Shown here piece after piece: positions 24,505-35,100 of a DNA stretch of 64,000 nt. Under the pieces are notes generated by a model, which had not been told where the DNA came from, did not search any database, and worked only from the letters and a program-made list of their open reading frames with translations. Position 1 is the first letter of the stretch. Each line of letters opens with the position of its first letter. The position numbers and the translations under genes were made by a program. This DNA is from Asterochloris sp. CNOR1 (lineage: Eukaryota; Chlorophyta; Trebouxiophyceae; Trebouxiales; Trebouxiaceae), in contig OZ017757.1 of NCBI GenBank assembly GCA_963969365.1, positions 1,612,001 to 1,676,000 on the forward strand. The letters run 5' to 3'.

Positions 24505-27046
24505 ATGGAGCGGCAGGGCTTTACGGATGTGGACTCTTTGGCCAGCACCTCAGCAGTGATGTGGTCCACAGCGACCCTGGTGAGTAAATTCACGCAGTGC
24601 ATCTGACTACTGTTACAGTCAAGAATTTGCTTATAAGTGCGCTTGATCTCGGAACCACTTGTGGGCAAGCAAGCGTTTGTCTGACATGCATCTGCTGAAA
24701 TCTTCAGCTGATGTAACTCACTGTTGCATTCTCCTGTTGTCATTGTTCAACAAGCCTGCAGCGAGCAGCACCTGCAACCAATTGCTCCTGCCCATGCACT
24801 CCGTCGTCAACAGGTTACACACAAGTATGGGACCTTACTTCACTCTGCAGGGCATTTCCATTGCAGTACCCTTCTTCAGCTCGTGGAGCAAGGTCTGGAT
24901 TTCAAAGTGGCTCAACAAACATCCTGCTGCGTGAGTGTGCATGGTGACCTCAGCACGGCCCCAGGGCTTACCTTGTGCTCCAGCTGAGAAGTGAGCCAAA
25001 CCCAGGCAGAGGATTGATAGGATGCACAAGTCCTTACTTCCTTCTGTGGCTGGCAAGGGAGCCAGCAAGGTTGAAATAGGCCCTCAGTATTACATCACTA
25101 AGGCAGCATCCTGCTAGGCAGCATCCTGCTAGGAGTCGTTGTACATATTGCTGTCTGTGGCCTCGAGTCACCACTCTCTGACCTGTCCTGCCAGCAGGAC
25201 CAGCCACTTGCCCTGTACCCGTGCAGGCCAAAGTCGACACGGCGCCGCACAGTCAAAAGGCGGCGGCGGCGCTTCAAGCCAAACAAGCAGCTGTTTGGCA
25301 TGGTCTGGGGCTTCATCTACCTCTGCATGGGGCTGGCAGCATGGCTGGTGTGGCAGGCTCCAGGGCACAGGCCCTGGGCCTGGGCCATCTACCTGTCGCT
25401 GCTGGTGGTTAACTGCCTCTCCTGGCCGCCGCTGTTCTTTGGTGGGCACCGGAAGCGGACAGGTGCTGCAGATGCCATGGGTGAGCATGGCTGCCTGCTC
25501 AGGGAGCCACAGTATCACTGGTGGCACAACTAGTGCAGCCTGCCGCAGGGGCCACAGGAAGTGCATAAACGCTGCAGATGCCTACGGTGAGCATGGCTGC
25601 GGGCTTGTAGAGCTGTAGCGCCACTCCTGTGCTGACACGCTGCTTTCCTCTGGGGAGCATGGCAAGCAGACAGGCGCTGCAGAGGTCGTGGGTGAGCAGT
25701 CGTGCCTGCAGTGCAAGCATTCAAAAGTGCTTTGGGCACCACGCACAAATTATCGTGTGAGGGGAAGCTTGTGCTTTCACAGCGCTGTGTTTGGGGCCAC
25801 ATGGGGTCAACAGCCCCCAATGCTGTGGTAATTCATGCTCAGTGAGGGAATCTGGCCAGAATGTGCATCCCTGCACGCTTGACTGTACCATATTAAGCCG
25901 CCGTCGTCAGCGCTGTGGCTTGCTGGCGCCACAGCTGCTGTTTGTGTGAGCAGGGACTCCTGTGGTGGATGTGCACACGAGCACCATTGCACTGCTTCAC
26001 ATGGACCCTGCACGGTGCTGCACAGCTGACTGCATATCAAACATCTGCTTGGTGCTTGCCTGTGCCATCTGGCAAGAGGCGCGCTCTGCATCTCAGCTGG
26101 GCCTGCTGGCAATACTGCTGGTCAGCACTTCATAAGGGCTGCCTCCTTGCCGGCAGCCTTGATGATTGCAGCATCCCAGAACTACATGCTTGCTATGTTG
26201 ATGGCAAGCCTTTGCAGCATCTGTTGCCTGCTGCAGTGTTGCTCATAGCCTCGCTTGCAACGATCATCGCGTTCTACCGCACTCGGCCGCTGGCTGGCCT
26301 TCTGATGATGCCCTACCTGGGTTGGACGTGCTTTGCAACCACACTCATCAACTGCAGTCTGCTCTACAGCAACCCTGCCATGCTGAGCGACGCAGAGCGT
26401 ATTGTACAGGTAAGGAGCGCTTTATCATGCGCATTGGCGGCTAGCAGCATGTTTGGGAGGGACACAGCCTAGCTGCTGGCAGGATGCAGACCTACAAGTG
26501 CTGGAATGGAGGCACCAGCGCCCGTTCCTGGCCCAGCTCCACACATGGGCAGCCAAAGTCCTGAGTGACTGCTGGCACCCTGCACTGCTGCAGCAGGGAA
26601 TGCACCTGTACCCGTGTCAGAGCCATCAGCTCACTGCCACTTTTGGGGTCCTCACAGTCCGCTGGTGGCAAGGTCCAAGGGCACCCCTCTGTTATGCAGA
26701 TCAAACCTCAGCAGCCTACCCTGAAGAACCGGCGTAATGCCACCTGCCCAGAGTACTTGAGCGAGTTTGCAAAGGACGTCACACCAGCCTCAGGCCAGCC
26801 GCCAGCAGGGCTGCTCAAGTCTGTGAATGTGGCACCGCAGTGGGAGCAGCAGCAGGATGGGGCAGAGACGGTGAGGCTCTGCAGCTCTGCTGCTGCCTGT
26901 CATGCAGAGTCTCTGTCTGCATTGCCATTCCTGCTGACTGCCAGGTCTGAAGGTCTTTTCAGGTGGTGACGCTGCCTCGGGCCTCAGCCTTACCCTCTTG
27001 CAAGCAGCAAGATGCGATGCAAGAAGTTCAACTGCTCAGGAAGTGA
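24505..27046 (+). CDS. TSPO/MBR-family translocator protein
   Basis: Six exons in phase: 24505-24579, 24851-24930, 25227-25480, 26237-26409, 26700-26870 and 26963-27046; 278 residues, against about 160-200 for most TSPO. Family marks: IAVPFFSSW in the first helix, VWGFIYLCMGLAAWLVW, the strongly conserved pattern NCLSWPPLFFGGHRK, and ASLATIIAFYRTRPLAGLL with MPYLGWTCFATTLIN. TSPO proteins are five-helix membrane proteins that bind tetrapyrroles and sterols; in plants and algae they sit in mitochondrial or secretory membranes and respond to stress. Odd features: the first loop is unusually basic (STRRRTVKRRRRRFKPNK) and replaces the usual Pro-Trp-x-Pro-Pro segment, and there is an 80-residue hydrophilic C-terminal tail from the last two exons. 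The stop lies 10 nt before the next gene's ATG. Confidence 0.88.
25441..25720 (+). repeat. Tandem decayed copies of TSPO exon 3 edge
   Basis: The end of exon 3 with its donor (25447-25495: GGAAGCGGACAGGTGCTGCA, then the GTGAGCATGGCTGC donor context) recurs at about 25545-25610 (CAGGAAGTGCATAAACGCTG, then GTGAGCATGGCTGC) and 25651-25715 (GCAAGCAGACAGGCGCTGCA, then GTGAGCAGTCG). Period is about 105-115 bases. Each copy keeps a GTGAGCA donor-like word, so they are potential decoy donors. Confidence 0.8.
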
Positions 27047-27056
27047 AGCTGAACAG

Positions 27057-30000
27057 ATGAGTGCTGTTCTCAACATGGCTGCTGCCATGGCGCAGAACCG
27101 CAGCCAGCGTGGTTCTGCCATCAATGGCGACGCGAGTTGGCCACGTCCTGGAACACACGAGCTGGGGAGGCCAGCAGCGCAGCAGGCATCTCTGCCACCG
27201 CGCAAGAAGCATGTGTCGCCATTTGCGGCAAGGCAGGCAATGAGCCCATCTGACGACCAGGAGGTGCAGGCCCAGAGGACACGGCAGCACAGGGACAATG
27301 AGGGGAGGCTCCGCAGGTGGGCTGCGGTATAAGGCTGCAACGAGCGTTATTTGCTAACATTTTCGAGTCGTTTGGGTACCTGGAAATGACAGAATTAAGC
27401 TGCACAGGCAGGCCTTGAGCTGCGCTGGCAGGGTCTGGGAGGAGCTGCGCTTTGGCAAAGGTGAGGAAGCATGGCTGCACAGTACATTGTTCTGGCACAG
27501 GCATGTGGCACTGCTGGCAGAGCTGGTGTGGCCAGGGCTATTGCTTTGCTGTGAGTGCATTCTTCAAGGTACAGTTCAGATCAGTTCAGGGGGGCCAGAT
27601 TGCTGCACTTGTGTGCAAGCAGGGCTCCTTAGCAAGCAGACCTGCATGTGCCTTTTGGTCGTCATGTGGCTTTCCTGCAACCCTTGGATGAGGCAGCGTT
27701 GCAGTACTATAATCCCAAGGTATCAACAATAGCTCTGCTGACCTGCTGCCCGCTGTGCAACTGCCATGACAAGTCAGCCACAAAGCACCATGCTGCACTG
27801 CCTGGTTTGGAAGCGCTATGTGCTGGGGTGCAGGGTTGTGTCTCAGACAGCCATGCCAGATGAGGAGAGGGACGACTTCAGCGACGATGGTAATGATGCA
27901 GGGCATCTAATCATCCCCAACGCCTTTGTGGACACCTCAATGCGCCGGGCTAAGGCTGTTCTGGAGCGGGTGAGTATTCAATGCACTCAGATGTAGGAGT
28001 GATACTTCACTGAGGTGTGGGAGACTGAGAGCCCTTGATTGAGCCCTGCTGCAGATGAGGAGCCTCGCTGCGCGGCTGCCAGCAGGGTATTGACACCCTC
28101 CTGCACTGCACTCAGGGCCTCAGTTCTTTGCAGCCTTTGCAATGGCTGTGCAGCCAGGGGATGACCTGGTGCAGCTCCCCTTGCAATGCTGTCTGTGCTG
28201 GAGGCGGCATCTCAAAACATGTGATCTGTGCTAAATTTGCCACCAGCGCCTTTGGGGTGGGTGTCATCTTGATGTGTTTGCGTCAGGCATGCTTGGCCTT
28301 CAGCACCGGTGTTGCTGATGATGGCTTGCTGCAGAGAGTGAGCCGAGGCTGCTCTGATTCTGGGCACCTGATATGGCGGGACTGTTCAATGAACATGGCC
28401 CTGCTTCAGGTACCTTCTGGCTTGCCCTGCAGCTGCAGTCAGGAGGCATGTGACTGCTCATGAACTTCGCCGGCTAGCCAGCTGCATGCTCTGCGTTGTC
28501 AGACAACAGAAGGTCAACCTCTCATCGAGGAGACAGGGTCTGACGAGAAGCTGTGGCTGAGCTAGCTCCCCACCTTGTCATACAGGAGCCATCTAAAGCT
28601 GCACTGCTCCCTTCAGGCCGCATGTTGATTTGTTTATAGGCAGCCACGCTAGAGGGCACAGCCTGCCTGGGAGTCTCGTCTGCAGCCAGCGGCCCTGGCA
28701 TGGTCCATGAACGCCCCTCAGCCTGCTGGCACCACCCCTGCCACTGCTCTGCAATGGCTCAGCACCCATGCACCAGCTGCCCAACTCTGCCAGCGGGTCA
28801 CTCCAGACATCATCTGGGCCCAGCTGCACCATGTTTGTCACGGCTGCCTGGAGGCAGTAAGACGCACTGCTTGTCACTGCCACTGCTTCACACAACAGCT
28901 CCCTCCCTGCAGGTGTCCAACACCCTGCTGCCTGGCGGCTCCATGCTGTCCCCTGTCAAGGACGTGTGCGACATGCTGACCACCATGTCCATCAACCTGG
29001 TGCGGGGAGGGAGCGCTCTGCAGGATCTGATGGAGGAGGTGAGGCCTGAAAACACTGGGCACCGTCATGACGCTGTCAGTTGGAGCGTGCTGGTTTACAG
29101 ACATGAAACAAGTCTGCAGGTGGGGTCGGCCTGAAGCATTTTCAAGCTCCTGAAGTTTGCTGGACCTCCTCAGAAACAGCACTCTGCTGCTGCCAGGGGA
29201 ACTGCTTGCTTAGGGCTTGATCATCAGCTGACAGGACGCGCCTGAAGCATGCTGACGCCCCGTGAGCGGCAGCACTGCTTGCTGCTGCTTAAAAGCTGCT
29301 GCACCCTGCCTGACAGTGCAGCCGACTTTCTGCATGCAGCGCTGCGCCCTGACTGGCAGCGCAACTGCATGTCTTCAAGCTGGCAGCTGTAGAGGGCCAC
29401 AACCTAATCTTGAAGAAGCATCGCTCAGGTGGTTGAGCACTCTGCAGGTGTCAGCCAAGTGGCAGATCAGTCACACTGACGACCACAGCCCTGTCTGCAG
29501 GTGGCAGCCGAGTGGGAGTACAAGGGAATTCAGACTGACAGCATTGACCCTTGCTATTTCACAGACCCTGGAGCCAACAACATCAAGGTCCGGGGCCCAG
29601 ACTATCTCAAGGACCGCAAGAAGGTAAGCAGCCTGTAAGTGAGGGCGGCAGATGATGTTGTGCAGTGGGTGTCTCGTCAAAACGGGTGACATGGCCAAGA
29701 TAGTTGTGGCAGCAAGCATTGTTTGCATCCCAGTGCTGAGTAGGGGTGCTCAAAGCGCTGGGTCGGCCACTGGTGGGGAGCAGAGGTTATGATAGAGGTG
29801 GCCTACAGAGCGGTGCAGGGCTGGTTGCTGTGGGTGACCGCAATGCTGCCACATTGGGTGGTGCAGCGCTGGCTGACTTTGAGTGAAATTTGCGATATGC
29901 AGAGCTGTCTGCCAATAGCCCTTGCGCCAAGCAAAGCACAGCACCTGAAGACGCCATACTGGGCTGCAGATCCTTGCGGAGGATCCAGTCTGCAGGCTCT

Positions 30001-31738
30001 CCAGCGCTAACCTGCTGGAAGTGGCGCCCACATTTCATATTGCAAGATATCTGCCATCAATACATGAGAGCACTGCTCCATTTACTTTTGTACTTCAGGT
30101 GGGTTTCTGCTGTCCTGCCTCCAGCATGACTTTGTGGCCTGTTTGTTGGATCATGTAGCCGCTTTCTCTGCCTGACATTTCACAGAGCTGCCTGTCCTGC
30201 ATGCCAGCAGCCTCATGGTCTATGTTACATTGTACGCAGGGCAGCGCTTGGCAAGCGCTGAGCAGCCCTGTCTGCCCTGCAGATCATGGTGCCCGGCAAG
30301 ACAAACATCAGCCTCACGTTCGGCTGGTCCGCCGCCTACGACCCCATTGCAGCAGCTGAGCAGGAGGGCATAGGGACCCAGTCAGTCCCCTGCTCGCCCG
30401 CCCATAGATATGCTGACTCAGCAGCGTCAGATTCCTTCACAGGAGGTGACATGCTGGAGCGCAGGCCTTCCAGGAGCCAGCCAGGCACCCCCTCCACCAG
30501 GGGTAGCATAGACCTCAGGGTGCGCTGGATGATAGCAGCTTGCAGCGCTGCGGTGCAGGCTTGCTGTGACTCCGTGTGGTCCACTCGAGCACCCACTTGC
30601 TCTAGGTCAGACAGCCTGCTTGAAAATGCAGCAGGTCTCTCAGCAGCATCAACCCCAGCCAGTTTGCTGGCAGCCATGTTCATGTCTGCCAGCAGGCAGG
30701 ACCTGCCTAGGAGGCTCCCTTGTGCTGTGTGGCATGCACATGTCTCATCTGGCTGCAGGTTGCCCTTCTGACAGCCGCTGGTACCCCCAAGCATGGCTGC
30801 AGCCCTTTTGCACAGCTGCTTTTTACGGAGAGCATGCTGCACCCTCTGACTGGCGGTAATCTGTGGGGTACGTGTTGCTACCTCTCCCGCTGTGTCTAAC
30901 AGCTGGTGGTTGCCGTGTGTCCAGGGCTTCACGCCTTGGAACTTTGTGGTCTCCTGCTGACTGGAACCAGCCCCCTGTGTAGTGCTGCAGGCCCTGCTGT
31001 CTACTGCGTCATACTGACAGCTGCTGGCCCCGTGTGCAGAGCTGCACGCCCTTTGATCGCTGCCTCTCCCGATTTGTGGCAGGGGAGGAAGACTTAGAGG
31101 TGGACGTCAAGAGGCGGCACAACACCTTCAAGCTGATTCCACGCATCGACAAGGGCAGCTGGATGATCCGTAATGCCGTCGGCAGCACCCCTGTGCTGCT
31201 GGGCAAGAAGTTGACGACCAAATACTTCAGGTGGGCTGAGCTTAAGCAAGGTGCAACGTCTGCGATATCCCCTGCCAGCTTATTTTGACCAGGCCGCTGG
31301 TGTAAGGCTGGTCTGCATCCTGAGCTGCTCGGGTATGTCTTTAAACTGGGCTTCCACATGTCAAGTCCTCAGAGAGCCTCTGACCATGCACCTGCAGAGG
31401 TCCCAGGTATTTTGAAGTCGACATTGACGTCGGCAGCTCCAGCACAGCAGCTGCAACCGTCGGCATGGTGCAGGGCGCCCTCAAGGGCCTGTGCATCGAC
31501 ATGGCTGTGGTGCTGGAAGGACACACCCAGGTGAAGACCTTTGATGTGCTGCATCAGTTGCTGCACTAGGTGAAAAAATGGATTTGCTGTACATCCCCTA
31601 CTTGGCCTCATGCCTGCCTTTGCCATGATGCAGGATGAGCTGCCGGAAGCGCTGGTAGGCTCTGTAAGACTCAACCATTTGGACCTGGAGAAGGCTGCCA
31701 AACTTAACTTGCAGACTGGCATCATAACCAGAAAATGA
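27057..31738 (+). CDS. EDR2-like DUF1336 domain protein
   Basis: Supported exons: 27057-27316, 27432-27460, 27640-27719, 27847-27969, 28686-28856, 28913-29038, 29501-29623, 29996-30098, 30283-30519, 31040-31230, 31398-31530 and 31634-31738. The joins 29623/29996 and 27969/28686 may hide further small exons; the first does not close in phase. The C-terminal half is the EDR2 C-terminal domain (DUF1336): IKVRGPDYLKDRKK, EVAPTFHIARYLPSIH, HNTFKLIPRIDKGSWMIRNA, VGSTPVLLGKKLTTKYFRG, RYFEVDIDVGSSSTAAATVG and LPEALVGSVRL. In plant EDR2 this domain follows PH and START domains and the protein negatively regulates cell death at membranes. Here the N-terminus contains RVWEELRFGKD, LHVPFGRHVAFLQPLDEAAL and an acidic PDEERDDFSDDG segment, and no PH or START domain is recognisable. 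Likely a membrane-associated lipid-sensing factor (inference). Confidence 0.8.
30768..31075 (+). repeat. Tandem decayed copies of an exon 5' edge in DUF1336 intron
   Basis: The acceptor side of the exon at 31040 (about 31015-31065: GACAGCTGCTGGCCCCGTGT, then GCACGCCCTTTGATCG) has diverged relatives upstream in the same intron: about 30768-30825 (GACAGCCGCTGGTACCCCCA, then GCAGCCCTTTTGC), 30897-30955 (AACAGCTGGTGGTTGCCGTG, then TCACGCCTTGGAAC) and 30957-31015 (GACTGGAACCAGCCCCCTGT, then GCAGGCCCTGCTG). Spacing is about 60-120 bases. Confidence 0.55.
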
Positions 31739-32136
31739 CTGGGATGACAGGAACTGAAGGAAGTAAGTCAAAGTGAAGATTTGTTGAACTGCCACAGTGG
31801 CAGAGACATGGGCCGATGGACAATAAACTATAGCTACCGAGGCTTTCTCGTCCCTGAACGATTCAAATAGCCAACAGCCGCCAGTTTCACAAGTCTCTGC
31901 ACAGGGCAACCTGGGTCATTCGGCACAGCTCGCCCAGAAACTCTAAGGAAGGTCGGCATCAGTCATTGAGTTCCAGGAAATTAATGCTGGCGGTGGCCAC
32001 GCTCCGGCACCAGGCAAGCAGGTGAGTTAGACGAGGCCGGTGTCAAGTCCGTCTGTGCCGAGTCAAGCCCTCTTACGCCATCATTATGTTGTCATATTAT
32101 TTATTTGCAGGCGGGGATTTCCATCCCTTTCTCAGA
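31739..32136. other. Intergenic region
   Basis: About 400 bases between the DUF1336 stop and the first supported exon of the histone deacetylase gene. It is more AT-rich than its surroundings near 31730-31880 and 32085-32110, as expected for a 3' UTR and promoter. An upstream non-coding or short coding exon of the deacetylase gene may lie here, because an acceptor (TTTGCAG) precedes 32111. Confidence 0.4.
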
Positions 32137-35100
32137 ATGCACTCCATGAGCTCCATGTCTGATGATCAGGCTGATGGGGTGACATCAGACTCTAATGCCA
32201 GCACCAGCAGATCTGCGTCGCCCTCCACGGACATGCCTGAAAGCCGGTGGCTCCAGCCGGGCGATGTGGACGACGGACGCTGGGTGAATCCAGAGGATGC
32301 TGGTGCGCAATTGCATGCAGAGAGGCGGTGCTTCCGGAGCGCTCTGTTGCAAGATGCGTGCTGTGCTGCATTTGGCGTCTTGTTTCCGTATAGCACGCCT
32401 TGCATCTCTGACACTCTTCCTCCTCAGCTGCTAATGCACAGCACCTCCAGCTGCCTGGCGTGCAGCAAGATTGCGCTGCGGCCCGTCTCGTCACTTCAAT
32501 TGGGTCACTCTCTCCAAACCTGCTGCAGATGCAACGTGGGGCTCACTGCCCTCCCCACAACTGCCCCTGCCGCTGCGTGGCATCCTGCAGCAGCAGCCCC
32601 AGGACCAGGCTTGCCGCTCTGAGCAGCACGCAGGTGGACGTCTGCGCTCCCCCATCAACCCGGGACCTGCTGCAGACGCCCAGGATGGGAATGCGGGCGC
32701 AGACAGGAGCAAGCGGCAGCGTCTCGTGGGCGGCTTTGCAGGCAGCCCCAGCATCAGCCCCAGCTCAGGGAGCAGCCCCCGGCGTCAGCAGGACGCTCAG
32801 CCACAGGTGTCACGTCCTGCTGTGCTGCTCGGTCATGCCGTGAGGCAGGGCAGTGGTCTGCCAACAGAGGCCAGGGCTGTTGCTCAGGCAGTGCATCAGG
32901 AGCGGGCATATGCCCCACCGCCAGGCGACAGCCCCCTGCATGCCCAGTTCAGGCAGCAGCAGCAGGCCAGGCTGGCGGTGCTGCGGGAGGAGCATCCAGA
33001 CCACGAGTCTGACCAGGCATCCAGCGAGGACGATGCTGAGGCATCTTCGCAGGAGGGCCAGCAAGAGCATGGTGGCCTGGCGGCGCAGGCACATATGATT
33101 CATGCAGGTGGGCTGCCTCAGACACAGAGCCGAGCTGCAAGATCACTCCTGCTGAAGCACGTTTTCAGCTTTCGGGGATCCACAGGGCATGCAGTTGGAA
33201 GATGATACACACGCTGCACCACATGGCACGTGACTTGATGCAGCATTGTCACAAATGCTGTCATCTCACTCAGGCGAGATTGTCGCCCCAGTGCACCCTG
33301 CCACAGAGTTGCTGCTCTCCCCTTCTCCACCTGTCATAATAGTTGTCTCCGGAACATGCAGCTGACGGAAGCCACCTGCTGCCAGTGCGGCATGCTGAAT
33401 CAGCACACCTGCACCTCCATGCGCTTGCAAAGCAGGTCCAGCTCCAAGCCTGCTGTGCCCTTCCAGCCATCTAGGTGCAGACCAGCCTGGGTGGGAGTCC
33501 CTTTGAAGCTGTTGCCCCTTCATGAAAACACCATCTACTTCAATCGATAAGCTGTGCTCCTTGCCCATTGCCTTCCATCCCTTCTTCCGAGGCAATTCAC
33601 ACTCACCTCTGCTGCAGGACTGGATGGCATGATGGACCAGGAAACCAGCAGTGGCACTTCAAGCTCGGGGACAGACAGCGATGATGATGACCTGCCCTTT
33701 GGAGGCGCCCCAGCTGTCTACTGCACCAACTGCACCTCACGGCTGGTGCTTGGCACTGTCTGCATGGTGAGTTGTCTTGGTGCTCCAGGCATTGGCAGAC
33801 AGCCTCCGACGTGCCTGCAGCTGATGTTTGCATGGTTCAGTGAGTGGCATTGTCATTGCCCTCTTGGAAAGCTTCATCTCGCTTTGCAATATGGGTTTTG
33901 CACAGTCCATGGGATCCGAGTTGTCTGGTTGCCTCAGGTTGTAAAAACAGAGGGCCTCTGTAGTGCAGTCAAACTTAGGGGCCAACAACATCTTGCTGCG
34001 TGGCATATTGTGAAAATCAATTCAGTGAGACGCCCAGCTGCAGACAGCAGGAGGAAGTCAGACCTGTTACTGTCAAAGGTCAAGTGGCGCAGTCAGCAGC
34101 CTGCAAGCAGCTTGGGAATGATGGGCATGGGGAGGTCACCTGCCAGCAAGCTCTCTACTGTATTTGTGTCAAACAGCCACAGGACTTGCCGGCAGCAAGG
34201 GCTTCCCCATGTTGTGGGTTGACCCCTGTTGGTCCTGCTCTGCAGGGCTGCTCCCATGATGCGCTGCAAGATGGGTCCATCTTCAGCACAGCCTCGCCGT
34301 CAGGGCTCCGTGAGGTCAGCCCGGAGGGGACTGTGCTGGCCTATGACGAGCGCATGCTGCTGCACCGGGATGAGTCAGCACGGGGCTCCCCCCACCCAGA
34401 GCGCCCAGACAGGATCAAGGCAGTCATGGCGCGGCTGGAGAGGGCAGGGCTGACAGGTGTGTGATGCTTGTTCTGCCCTTGCAGCCCCCCTTCCTTCCAG
34501 CATTGCTTCCCACCAAGGCGGTTGTCATGCACCAGGAGGTTGCTCACAGTTGCCAAGCAGGAGCCAGGCCGTGTGGCACCCTCATGTTGCCAATCCCGGC
34601 AACTTCCCCTTGTAACATTCCTGATCTGGCAGCAAGGGACATCGCCAAGTGCATGTCTGACTGCTGGGCCTATGCACAAGTGCAAGGAAAGCCAACAGAA
34701 CTCCCTGTGCAGTCCTGCCAGGGCTGCTGTTGCCTGGTCTTGTCTGTACAGAATCCCTGCTCTCACAGGCCAGCTTCTCAGGGAGAGTCCTGTGCATTCC
34801 TGCCAGGGCTGCATTTGCTGGAGCTCTCTAGGACGATGCGTTGGCAGTCTCCCTATTTGCACAGGCCCACAGTCCACTGCCTGCCTCTGCCATGCAGACC
34901 AGTGCACTCTCCTACCAGCACGGGAGGTGTCCGAACGTGAGGTGCTGTCCTGCCACACCCCGGAGCTGGTGGCCAAGGTGGCTGCCAAGGCCGCCTTTGC
35001 TGCCCAGCTGGTGGAGGAAGGGTTCCCAGGCATGGCCCACATGAATGGAGACACCTACGTCAACCCTCACAGCTACCTGTGTGCGCGCCTGGCAGCCGGG

